In this document: positions 1 to 7,076 of the stretch, piece after piece
Layout: each line of letters opens with the position of its first letter
How positions within the stretch are numbered: position 1 is the stretch's first letter
Assembly (NCBI GenBank): GCA_017428805.1
Contig: JAFRQC010000036.1
Span: 1-29,473, forward strand
Length of the DNA: 29,473 nt
DNA from: Prevotella sp.
GTDB taxonomy: Bacteria; Bacteroidota; Bacteroidia; Bacteroidales; Bacteroidaceae
Direction of reading: 5' to 3'
Notes under the pieces: model-generated
What the model was told of the DNA's origin: nothing
Database searches by the model: none
The model's input: only the letters and a program-made list of their open reading frames with translations
Position numbers and translations under genes: made by a program

Positions 1-2
1 CC

Positions 3-1265
3 GCACAGCCGGACTTTGACGACAAGTATGCAACGGAACTGGTGAAGGCCGGAACGGCAGCACCAGATTTCAAGATGAAGACGCCCGACGGCAAGAATTT
101 CCAGTTCGCGAAGTTCGCCAAGGGCAAGACCGTGGTACTCGACTTCTGGGCATCGTGGTGTCCCGACTGCCGCAAGGATGCGCCCGAGGTGGTGCGTCTG
201 TATGAGAAGTATCGCCAGTTCGGCATTGAGTTCATCGGCGTTTCGATGGACACCGATGTGGAGGCGTGGAAGAAAGCCATCGAGAAGTTTGGCATTACCT
301 ATCCGCAGGTGAGCGAACTGAAGAAGTTCAAGGAGACGGACATCGCCAAGGCCTACGGCGTGAAGTGGATCCCGTCGATGGTGGTCGTTGGTCCCGACGG
401 AGAAGTGAAGCTCTCAACGGTGCTGACGTATAAGGTGGACAAATACCTGAAGGAACTGACCACGGGTTCATATCAGGCTGCACAAAAAGGCGAGACCGTA
501 TTCATCGACGGTCATCATGGACGGCTGAAGGCCCTCATCCAGAAGCCCGAACTGCAGCAGGGCGAGAAGTGTCCGATGGTCATCTTCTGTCACGGTTTCA
601 GCGGCACGAAGGACGGTCCGCTGTTTGAACTCGTGGCCGACACCCTGCAGGCTCACGGCATCGCCAGCATACGCTTCGACTTCAACGGACACGGTGAGAG
701 CGAGGGCGAATTCAAGGACATGACCGTTCCCAATGAAATCGAGGATGCTAAGAAGGTGGTGGAGTATGTACGCGACCTGAAATATGTCAGCACGATAGCC
801 ATTGGAGGCCACTCGCAGGGCGGCGTTGTGGCTGCGATGACAGCCGGACAACTGAGCGAGGAATTGGGCGAACCTGCCTTCAAGGCTGTGGCGTTGATGG
901 CTCCTGCCGCCGTGCTGCGCGACGATGCCATACGTGGCAATACGATGGGCAAGCAGTATGATCCCTTCGACCCAGGCGAATATGTCGAGTTGTGGGGCGG
1001 CCTGAAACTCGGCGGCGAGTATATCCGCACCTCCTTCAGCCTGCCTATCTACGAGACAGCTGCTAAGTATCAGGGTCCGGCTCTCATCATTCACGGCAAC
1101 GGCGACCGTGTCGTGCCTTACACCTACGGCGAACGCTTCCACCAGATCTGGCCCAAGAGCGAGCTGGTCATTCAGGAATACTTCGACCACGGATTTTCAC
1201 AGAATGTCTATCGCACAACGGACATCGTATCTGATTATCTGATCAAGCAGCTGAAAGGTAAATAA
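3..1265 (+). CDS. TlpA-like thioredoxin domain fused to a cinnamoyl/feruloyl esterase-like alpha/beta hydrolase (5' partial)
   Basis: The frame is open to the left edge, so the true start lies outside; the first internal start is GTG at 42 and residues are counted from it. Residues 1-140 form a TlpA/ResA-like thioredoxin domain with a WCPDC redox motif (C40, C43). Residues 150-405 form an alpha/beta hydrolase: HGFSG oxyanion region, FDFNGHGES, nucleophile S258 in GHSQGG, D355 in GNGDR and H383 in DHGFS. This motif order and spacing closely resembles bacterial cinnamoyl esterases such as Lactobacillus LJ0536 and Butyrivibrio Est1E, which release ferulic or p-coumaric acid from plant cell-wall esters. 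TlpA-like proteins usually act in the periplasm, so export is likely, but any signal peptide is outside the window. Esterase specificity is inferred; another acyl ester substrate is possible. Confidence 0.85.
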   Translation, partial: AQPDFDDKYATELVKAGTAAPDFKMKTPDGKNFQFAKFAKGKTVVLDFWASWCPDCRKDAPEVVRLYEKYRQFGIEFIGVSMDTDVEAWKKAIEKFGITYPQVSELKKFKETDIAKAYGVKWIPSMVVVGPDGEVKLSTVLTYKVDKYLKELTTGSYQAAQKGETVFIDGHHGRLKALIQKPELQQGEKCPMVIFCHGFSGTKDGPLFELVADTLQAHGIASIRFDFNGHGESEGEFKDMTVPNEIEDAKKVVEYVRDLKYVSTIAIGGHSQGGVVAAMTAGQLSEELGEPAFKAVALMAPAAVLRDDAIRGNTMGKQYDPFDPGEYVELWGGLKLGGEYIRTSFSLPIYETAAKYQGPALIIHGNGDRVVPYTYGERFHQIWPKSELVIQEYFDHGFSQNVYRTTDIVSDYLIKQLKGK

Positions 1266-1313
1266 CTTTACAAAATCCACCAACCTCTCTCCATCCCTGG
1301 AGAAAGGATACAC

Positions 1314-1350
1314 TAAAGTCGGAGTTTCCCCTAACGAAACTCCGACTTTA
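1314..1350 (+). terminator. Perfect 15-bp hairpin after the thioredoxin-esterase gene
   Basis: The arms at 1314-1328 and 1336-1350 are perfectly complementary around a 7-base loop, about 50 bases after the stop codon and between convergent genes. There is no T-run after the stem on the plus strand, so it may be an RNA-stabilising or REP-like hairpin, not a classical intrinsic terminator. Confidence 0.5.
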
Positions 1351-1478
1351 CTGCCTGTAAACTCCAACTTTCCTTAGCCCAAACTCCAAGCGATCATAAA
1401 CCTTTGATTATCAGGCAAATAGAATTCTCGTCAAAAACAACCAAAAGGTTACGAAAAGTATTTACATAATTTACACTT

Positions 1479-1814
1479 GCGTTACACCGTTACAGCGTTA
1501 CAGTTCGACATGTACCACCACAAACATTTACAACTTACATCTTACATCTATTTTTTTGTCAAGCAGTGTGTCTTAGTCATTTTAGTCATTATAGTCATTA
1601 GTCATTAAGATTTTCGGGGAAAGTAGTATTTATATTAAAATATATATATTATATATAATAATATATTTTAAACTTTATACTGAAAGTCAGAAATGCTTAA
1701 TGACTATAATGACTAATGACTAAAATGACTGAATGGACGTAATTTTGTTGTTGACATTTTCCTGAATACGTTGACACGTCTGGTTTTGAACTGTAACGCT
1801 GTAACGCGTAACGC
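1479..1814. repeat. Long nested inverted repeat filling a convergent spacer
   Basis: This lies in the 558-base gap between convergent genes, where I see no gene. The outer arms (1479-1505 and 1788-1814) are built from GCGTTAC/GTTACAG words. The inner arms (1572-1609 and 1696-1732) are built from repeated AGTCATT words. The centre (about 1620-1680) is nearly pure A/T and itself close to palindromic. The right end stops 10 bases before the GNAT stop codon. Confidence 0.75.
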
Positions 1815-1823
1815 TCCGTCGGC

Positions 1824-2300
1824 TCACTTCAGATTCTCTAGAGCTTTGGCATCGAGGCGATAGATAGTCCACTCGTTCATCGGCACAGCCCCTAATGAGA
1901 GGTAGAAGTCGATGCTCGGTTGGTTCCAGTCGAGACAAGTCCACTCCATCCTACCACAATGCCGCTCACGGGCAATCGAAGCCAAGTGCAACAACAAGGC
2001 CTTGCCATAGCCTCGCCCGCGATACTCCGGCCACACAAAAAGATCCTCCAAATACAAGCCAGAATGTCCAATGAAAGTCGAGAAATTGAAGAAATACAGC
2101 GCAAAGCCCACTTCCTTGCCATCAGCCACAACAAACACAGCCTCAGCCCTGTGATGATCGAACATCTCGTTCTCCAGCGTCGCAGCATCCGCCAGCACCT
2201 CGTCCTCCATCTTCTCATACCTGGCAATGCCCCTGATAAACTCCAGCAGCAGTGCCACATCTTTCCTCTCCGCCTTGCGTATTGTAAAATTTGATTCCAT
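1824..2300 (-). CDS. GNAT family N-acetyltransferase, diamine/spermidine acetyltransferase-like
   Basis: This 158-residue single-domain protein should transfer acetyl from acetyl-CoA to an amine. The acetyl-CoA loop is EYRGRGYGK (residues 92-100), preceded by the beta-4 segment LYLEDLFVWP, and followed by the C-terminal GNAT motif LDWNQPSIDFYLSLGA with the usual tyrosine at Y133. The LEDLFV and MEWTCLDWN segments are typical of the SSAT/thialysine acetyltransferase subgroup, so a polyamine or lysine-analogue substrate is the best guess. Its ATG directly abuts the stop codon of the upstream RNase J-like gene (no gap), so it is probably translated from the same mRNA as module A. Whether it works with the nucleases or only shares their promoter cannot be told. 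Confidence 0.85.
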   Translation of the reverse strand: MESNFTIRKAERKDVALLLEFIRGIARYEKMEDEVLADAATLENEMFDHHRAEAVFVVADGKEVGFALYFFNFSTFIGHSGLYLEDLFVWPEYRGRGYGKALLLHLASIARERHCGRMEWTCLDWNQPSIDFYLSLGAVPMNEWTIYRLDAKALENLK

Positions 2301-3557
2301 CTATACCCTCTTTAATAGTATTTGTAAGTCTAGCATTTCCCCATCTTTCAACAAAATAATATTCCACTGGTCACAAAACAGTTTGTAAAAGCCATCAGGA
2401 TTATCTGTGTGAATAGGAATAATCGCCTCTGGCCTTAGCATCCGAAAGATATCTTGCAGACCATTCATATCACAATGCCCACTGGTATGCATATACTGAT
2501 AATTACTACCTAATATATCCACAAGCATAGGATTATATGCTTCATTTTTCGGATCAACATAGCCATTCCACATCGACAGATATTTGGTCTTTTCACCTGG
2601 AAGACTATTAATCAGATGGTTGAACCGTTGGGTGGCTCTGGATATCAATACATATCCCTTCTTCTCCATGATTTCTTTGAATTTATCATTGACCCTAAAC
2701 TCACCATCTTCATATTGTAATACTATCGGTTTATAATCACCATATCTGAATAAACTGGCATTACCCCATAGAGGATCTCTCTCAACGATTATATCCATTA
2801 TCCGCTTCTGATAGACATCTACCAAGAATGGACGTCCGGCTTTCAAAGCCGCATGATATAAAGCAAACAAACGATCAATATTGGTGGATGATAGGAATAT
2901 CACATTGCCATGATTAGCCTTGAACGACTCATAGAACTGCTGTTGAAGTTCATGCTCAGTAAGGCAGGTGGCTTCTGGACGATTTACATTAGTAGCCTCG
3001 CAGACCATATAGTCAACCTTTCCAATATAGTTCTCCATCAGTTTTGGGAGTTTGCTGCTTCTGAAACCATGTGTGCGGAAGTCACCTGTATGGAACACTT
3101 TCACGTCGTCAGCCTCAATCTTGAATGCATAAGCATCGAAGGCAGAATGGTCAATGGTGATTGGAATGATACGAAACGGGCCAAAGGTAAATGATTCTCC
3201 TGGTGAGAAAATGCGAGCAGTATTCAATCTCATAAAGAGTTCTTTCTGGAGTCCGTCTACATACTGAAGATGTTCTGACAAAGCCATTTGAATTTCCCTT
3301 CCCACCTTACCAATATAAATAGGTAAAGATTCTGGAAGTTCAGCGACACATCCGATATGATCACCATGATAGTGCGTAATCAACATGGCACTTTTCGAAA
3401 TATCGCCTTTCGTCAAGCCATCTATCTCTAATGGTCCTGTTTTGAGTACACCCGCCAGCTGTTCTCCATAGTCAACAAACAACCGCCAGCCCTCGTATTC
3501 ATATTCTGTTACGCAGCCGCCTATCTGATTGGTTCCACGATGGATTTTTATCTTCAT
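2301..3557 (-). CDS. RNase J-like beta-CASP metallo-beta-lactamase-fold hydrolase
   Basis: This 418-residue protein has the dinuclear zinc site of the MBL fold: H62-Y-H64-G-D66-H67 (motif II), H137 in DHSAFDAYAF (motif III) and D159 in HTGDFRTHG (motif IV). A middle beta-CASP-like region begins about residue 215 (SSTNIDRLFALYHAALKAGR), and the C-terminal part has TSGHC followed by IIPIHTD, the layout of the RNase J/CPSF73 group. RNase J enzymes are 5'-3' exo/endonucleases of about 555 residues; this one lacks the usual C-terminal extension, so it is a small relative and not the housekeeping enzyme. The start overlaps the stop of the nuclease-like gene by 4 bases (ATGA), implying coupled translation. 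A nucleic acid target is inferred from the family. Confidence 0.85.
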   Translation of the reverse strand: MKIKIHRGTNQIGGCVTEYEYEGWRLFVDYGEQLAGVLKTGPLEIDGLTKGDISKSAMLITHYHGDHIGCVAELPESLPIYIGKVGREIQMALSEHLQYVDGLQKELFMRLNTARIFSPGESFTFGPFRIIPITIDHSAFDAYAFKIEADDVKVFHTGDFRTHGFRSSKLPKLMENYIGKVDYMVCEATNVNRPEATCLTEHELQQQFYESFKANHGNVIFLSSTNIDRLFALYHAALKAGRPFLVDVYQKRIMDIIVERDPLWGNASLFRYGDYKPIVLQYEDGEFRVNDKFKEIMEKKGYVLISRATQRFNHLINSLPGEKTKYLSMWNGYVDPKNEAYNPMLVDILGSNYQYMHTSGHCDMNGLQDIFRMLRPEAIIPIHTDNPDGFYKLFCDQWNIILLKDGEMLDLQILLKRV

Positions 3558-4429
3558 ATTAGCTGACCATATTCTTTTGAGACATCTTCAACATTTGAAT
3601 GCAAGTCCTTACAAACATTCAGGACAGACTGTACGAGGTGGTTCCTCTTTATCGTTTTCTTCGTATATATCTGCTTGATGAAAAGATCAACATAACCACG
3701 CACAGATGTTGGAACAGCAGCTATGTGCTTAACACCAATTGCACTCATGACATTAAGAACCTTCTTGTAATACTCAACAATGATAGCTTCCCCATCATCA
3801 CCTTTTAGCAGATTGGCTTCCTTTAAGAATCTATCATAGTTTGCCATCTGGGTCAAAATCTCTGCGGGATTCTCGCCTGATGGTTTTAGTCTGAGATCGT
3901 CAATCAGTTTTAATTCCTGAAATGCAATTTCTCCATCATCCGTCAGTTTCACAAGATCGATTCTAATAACTGTCCTATCATCCAGTTGCAAAGCAAATTC
4001 AGTATCTATATAGTGAGAATCGGCTAAGAATAACTGCGACTGAACATATTTCTCACTTGAATAATTCTTTCCGTTCTTCTCTTGACCTGGGAAACAAGCA
4101 ATGTACTTCTTATTGGAATCAACTTTTATCTTTATCGCCGATAACTGTCTCACTATCTCTTCTGGAGAACAATGCTTATTGCCATAGTAGTCAGTTCCAT
4201 CTTTATATGCACCCAAATAGTAATTATGAATCTCAGCATCGATTTTATTGTCCTTAAAACTAAGACTCATTATTGAAGCCCCTCTGTAATACACATTAAC
4301 TCGATTATCTTTTCTGATATTCACATATAGTTCTTTGTCATCCAACAACATTTCCCACCATAACGGTCTTTGGGATAATTTATTGAACAACGGAGCATCC
4401 TCATTAATTCTGAAATAACGCCTATTCAT
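3554..4429 (-). CDS. PD-(D/E)XK nuclease-like protein of unknown function
   Basis: I do not recognise a named family. The ATG at 4429 gives 291 residues; a TTG at 4441 in the same frame is less likely. The C-terminal half carries the ordered signature of RecB-type PD-(D/E)XK nucleases: E126 in a helix, D158 in VIRIDLVKL, E172-L-K174 in FQELKLID, and Q194-M-A-N-Y198 (the QxxxY motif). The N-terminal 120 residues look like a separate beta-rich domain. The gene is first in a tight operon with the RNase J-like hydrolase, downstream of repeat copy 1 and its promoter. It is more AT-rich than the flanking core genes. Nuclease activity is inferred from motifs; a catalytically inactive fold is possible. 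Confidence 0.7.
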   Translation of the reverse strand: MNRRYFRINEDAPLFNKLSQRPLWWEMLLDDKELYVNIRKDNRVNVYYRGASIMSLSFKDNKIDAEIHNYYLGAYKDGTDYYGNKHCSPEEIVRQLSAIKIKVDSNKKYIACFPGQEKNGKNYSSEKYVQSQLFLADSHYIDTEFALQLDDRTVIRIDLVKLTDDGEIAFQELKLIDDLRLKPSGENPAEILTQMANYDRFLKEANLLKGDDGEAIIVEYYKKVLNVMSAIGVKHIAAVPTSVRGYVDLFIKQIYTKKTIKRNHLVQSVLNVCKDLHSNVEDVSKEYGQLI

Positions 4430-4501
4430 CACTTGAAACAATCGTTAGCTTGATGCTATCAATGAATTCTTACTTGTTAATAACCTCGAGTATTCGATAT
4501 T

Positions 4502-4803
4502 GGTGCAAATATAGGCAATATTTCTGTAATTTGCAAGAAATTGGCAAATTATCTTTCGAACAGGACAAGTTTTGAAGGAGTTTGCCTGATTTGTCGCCTT
4601 TGGGGAGGATTGTCGCTACAAGTTGGAGAAAAAAGGAGGGAAATGTTTGCAATGAGAGGATTTTCGTCATAACTTTGCATCAGAAATAAAAATTCACGCA
4701 AAGATAATTTAGTTTGTTTTAGTTTTCATAAGTTTGGTTTTGTTATTGGGTTATTGATTAGTTAGTAATTTGCTTAGAGCTCGCAGGGATGCGAGCTCTA
4801 AAC
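4502..4803. repeat. Module-leader repeat, copy 1
   Basis: About 300 bases, shared with copies at 5251-5483 and 7077-7438 in the same orientation. Landmarks are: the promoter end (4506-4537), a GTCGCC...GTCGCTACAAGTTGG block, CAAAGATAATTTAGTTT, and a perfect 11-bp hairpin (TTAGAGCTCGC, loop AGGGAT) near 4774-4801. The copy lies upstream of module A. A short minus-strand reading frame (4470-4670) falls in it, but it is most likely not a gene. Confidence 0.85.
4506..4537 (-). promoter_or_regulatory. Bacteroidetes-type promoter of module A, inside repeat copy 1
   Basis: On the minus strand the -7 box is TATATTTG (4506-4513), and a CTTG at 4534-4537 stands in the -33 place with a 20-base spacer. 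This fits the TTTG-N19-21-TAnnTTTG consensus except for the first base. It lies about 77 bases before the ATG of the nuclease-like gene. Confidence 0.55.
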
Positions 4804-4839
4804 ATTCTGTCATAAAGAACAGTGGATTTTTGTGTTTCT

Positions 4840-5158
4840 TTATCCTACTTCCCTTATTTCTGCATCCACTACGTACATATCGCCGTCAGCATCTACCAAC
4901 ACATTTCGAGGAACAACATCCCAAACGATCAAACACTTTATCCATAGGAATCCACATCCCTACAGACTTGGCGTATTGCTCTGCAGCTCTTTGTTCTATT
5001 TCGAGGCGACTTCCATTTCCTTTGCCTTCTCGAGGTTCTTCCTCATATAGTCGGCAAAGTCTTTGGAGTTCATCGGAGATTTCTTGGATTCTTCGATTTT
5101 CCTCATCGTACGCTCCATAGCTTCTTTGTGAAACTGATTTAAGAATGTCATTGCTCAT
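4840..5158 (-). pseudogene. Frameshifted, internally deleted remnant of a kinase-like gene
   Basis: The intact start reads from ATG at 5158 through a charged helical segment to AEQYAKSVGMWIPM and then hits an early stop at 4886. Near 4930 the +1 frame takes over and reads WDVVPRNVLVD then MYVVDAE to a stop at 4840. This has the look of a kinase catalytic loop (DxxPRNxLVD) followed by a DFG-like VVDAE. Similar order is known from the kinase-like domain of polyvalent proteins (PF18762), though the assignment is from memory. The N-lobe expected between the two parts is missing, so deletion plus frameshift is the simplest explanation. It follows repeat copy 2 and its own promoter. Confidence 0.6.
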
Positions 5159-5175
5159 TTGATTTTAAGTTTGTG

Positions 5176-5207
5176 CAAAGATAAACAATTATTTTGAGAA
5201 CGACAAT
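5176..5207 (-). promoter_or_regulatory. Promoter upstream of the kinase-like remnant
   Basis: The minus strand has ATTG (5204-5207), a 20-base spacer and TATCTTTG (5176-5183), a good -7 match. It lies outside repeat copy 2, which is shortened on this side, so this module has a different promoter from modules A and C. Confidence 0.5.
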
Positions 5208-5250
5208 CTTTTCGTCTTTTTTTTTAGGCAATGGACAAAATTTTTAGGCA

Positions 5251-5483
5251 TTTGCCTGATTTGTCGCCTTTGGGGGCAATTGTCGCTACAAGTTGGAGAA
5301 AAAAAGACGGAAATGTTTGCATTGAGAGGATTTTCGTCATAACTTTGCATCAGAAATCAGAAATAAAGATTCACGCAAAGATAATTTAGTTTAGTTTTAG
5401 TTTTCATAAGTTTGGTTTTGTTATTGGGTTATTGATTAGTTAGTAATTTGCTTAGAGCTCGCAGGGATGCGAGCTCTAAGCAT
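5251..5483. repeat. Module-leader repeat, copy 2 (shortened)
   Basis: It matches copy 1 from TTTGCCTGATTTGTCGCC to the terminal hairpin (GAGCTCGC, AGGGAT, GCGAGCTC; about 5454-5481) but lacks the outer 70 or so bases that hold the promoter in copies 1 and 3. It also has a short duplication of CAGAAAT near 5353. It sits between the kinase remnant and module C; the gap 5159-5525 holds only this repeat and the promoter. Confidence 0.85.
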
Positions 5484-5525
5484 TTCTAGGCCTGCCCCTT
5501 TGCAAAACGAGCCTTGCGCCTTTTT

Positions 5526-6044
5526 TTACTCACTTTCACAATAATCATAGTAGATATCCCACATTGTATCAGGAAATCCCCAGCCAGAGGATTCACAATT
5601 ATGGAGGATGATTTCAATTCGCTTCTGAAACTGGCTTTGTAGATTGTGTTCGCTGATGTATTTCATGGCTGCTTTAAAGTTATTCTCGGTAGCATCATAG
5701 AACTGTTCCCACATATCACCCCAATCATTAGCAATCTCACTGGCACACTCTGGGATATAGAGCATCAAGTCTGCAAGGAACTCTGGAGCCGGATCGAGTG
5801 ACTTGAATTCCGAAACAGCCTTACGACAGACGGAGAAACGCAACTTGGCTTCACCACGACTTGGATAGAATTCCTTTGTGATAATCTCACGATATTCTTC
5901 CAACTTGCCTTTGTCATTGGGCTTTATCACATACTCCAAATAATCCTTCGCCTCTTTCCGAGCCGAATACAAGTCCAACACCAACTCTTCCAAAGAGCTT
6001 TTATCCAAGGACTTGATATACTTCTTTACTTCTGCTTTCGACAT
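5526..6044 (-). CDS. Hypothetical protein, DUF6155-like
   Basis: This 172-residue protein is soluble, highly charged and mostly helical. It begins MSKAEVKKYIKSLDKSSLEE, followed by ELVLDLYSARKEAKDYLEY, a pattern I associate with the Bacteroidetes family DUF6155 (no function known). The middle (FYPSRGEAKLRFSVCRKAV) looks like a repeat of helical hairpins. It is the last gene of module C, 44 bases after the DUF6575-like gene with a small palindrome in between. No catalytic motif is visible. The family name is from recalled pattern, not from a search. Confidence 0.6.
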   Translation of the reverse strand: MSKAEVKKYIKSLDKSSLEELVLDLYSARKEAKDYLEYVIKPNDKGKLEEYREIITKEFYPSRGEAKLRFSVCRKAVSEFKSLDPAPEFLADLMLYIPECASEIANDWGDMWEQFYDATENNFKAAMKYISEHNLQSQFQKRIEIILHNCESSGWGFPDTMWDIYYDYCESE

Positions 6045-6055
6045 ATCAGTTTACT

Positions 6056-6084
6056 TGTAACAGGGGGACGGTTCTTTCGTTACA
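6056..6084. repeat. Small REP-like palindromic element
   Basis: TGTAAC (6056-6061) and GTTACA (6079-6084) flank a G-rich core (AGGGGGACGGTTC). GGGGACGGTTC elements of this kind are common in gut bacteria. It lies in the 44-base gap between two genes of module C. Confidence 0.5.
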
Positions 6085-6088
6085 TGAG

Positions 6089-6610
6089 TCAAAATATTGC
6101 AGCACGATTGACGACTTTCTTCAGGGCAGAGACGGGGAAGCCAATTTTATGGAGAATTTCCTCAAAACGACTACGTTCTTTGTAGGGGATAGTCAGTTCG
6201 TAGGTCATCAACTCATCGGCATCTTCTGAAGGGATTGGCTCGAATTCGTAATATGAATCGGCCTCTGGCAAATAATCCTCAGGTATGGCAGATGGCTGTA
6301 CAAGCTTGATGTTGTGATAGTTCAAATCGTTATCCACATCGACGGAGTAGAGATAGCCGTCGTTGGGATTCTCTATGAGTTCAAGAAGGGTGAGTTCCTT
6401 CCCGATGTATTTCTGGAGGCTGGACAGACTGACGCGCAAAACCAACCAGCGGTTGTCATTGTCATCACGATCTACCCAATAAAAGAGGTAGTCGTCGCCT
6501 TTGCCACTAACATAATGTGACAAGAACGGTCCATCGAGATAAACCAAATCGGCAATCTTCTTGAAACTGCTGAAATCATATTCGATATCGTATCCTTCAA
6601 TCTTTCTCAT
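6089..6610 (-). CDS. Hypothetical protein, DUF6575-like
   Basis: The ATG at 6610 gives 173 residues; a TTG at 6622 would add four. The segment DLVYLDGPFLSHYVSGKGDD and the following YLFYWVDRDDNDNRWLVLRV recall the DUF6575 family, small proteins of unknown function. The N-terminal part looks beta-rich; the C-terminal third (EDADELMTYELTIPYKERSR) looks alpha/beta. The start lies inside the end of the upstream gene (14-base overlap), so the two are probably translated together. No membrane segment or signal peptide is visible. The family assignment is from recalled motifs and the function is not known. Confidence 0.65.
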   Translation of the reverse strand: MRKIEGYDIEYDFSSFKKIADLVYLDGPFLSHYVSGKGDDYLFYWVDRDDNDNRWLVLRVSLSSLQKYIGKELTLLELIENPNDGYLYSVDVDNDLNYHNIKLVQPSAIPEDYLPEADSYYEFEPIPSEDADELMTYELTIPYKERSRFEEILHKIGFPVSALKKVVNRAAIF

Positions 6611-7070
6611 CTTCTTTCTCAATTAAGTTCTTGGTTATCTGAAATGTCTTATTCAAGTCACAGGCTTCATATTCGTAGAAGTCAAAATGACCATTTGCAC
6701 TTGATACTGTTTTCAAACCGTCTTCATCGGCAAGCGTTCCTTCTGCAAGAGCGTCGCCAATTGATGTTGGAGCATTCTTGAAAGCCTTGCGCAGATTAGT
6801 ATAGAAGGTCTCGGCTTTCTCTGCTGTGGTAAAACAGGAGAGTGCCAATAGTGATGTATTGCCTTTGCCCTTGCTGATATCCTGAAGCATGCGTTTGGGG
6901 TTGCTCATGTATTGAGGAACGTGGTTTTGATGTCCTTCTTCGGAGAAGGCAAAGCGACATGCTTGCATATTATTGGGCGCAAACAGCTCTGGAAGTTGAC
7001 AACCTAATGTCAACAATTCATCTATCTGCTTCTGATATTTAAACTTTGATACAACTTCCATACTTAACAT
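6597..7070 (-). CDS. Hypothetical protein, first gene of module C
   Basis: I do not recognise this 157-residue protein. It is soluble, without signal peptide or membrane segment. It has a mixed alpha/beta pattern, with conserved-looking FAPNNMQACRFAFSEEG near the front, a central LLALSCFTTAEKAETFYTNL, and an acidic tail. Starts at 7070 and 7061 (M4, MEVVSKFKYQK) are both ATG. The promoter in repeat copy 3 ends only about 11 bases before 7070, so the mRNA would be nearly leaderless from 7070 and have about 13 leader bases from 7061. It overlaps the next gene by 14 bases and heads a three-gene operon. Confidence 0.65.
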   Translation of the reverse strand: MLSMEVVSKFKYQKQIDELLTLGCQLPELFAPNNMQACRFAFSEEGHQNHVPQYMSNPKRMLQDISKGKGNTSLLALSCFTTAEKAETFYTNLRKAFKNAPTSIGDALAEGTLADEDGLKTVSSANGHFDFYEYEACDLNKTFQITKNLIEKEDEKD

Positions 7071-7076
7071 ATTGAT

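Noticed and set aside
4470..4670. Minus-strand reading frame whose peptide is also encoded at 7039-7305 (shared LSLQTF, LQLVATI, KGDKSGK)
   Set aside because: Both lie within copies of the same DNA repeat, overlap the promoter, and differ in length and ends; the similarity follows from the DNA repeat, not from selection on a protein.
4770..5120. Plus-strand frame over the kinase remnant
   Set aside because: It starts in the repeat hairpin and is antisense to a segment with recognisable kinase-like motifs.
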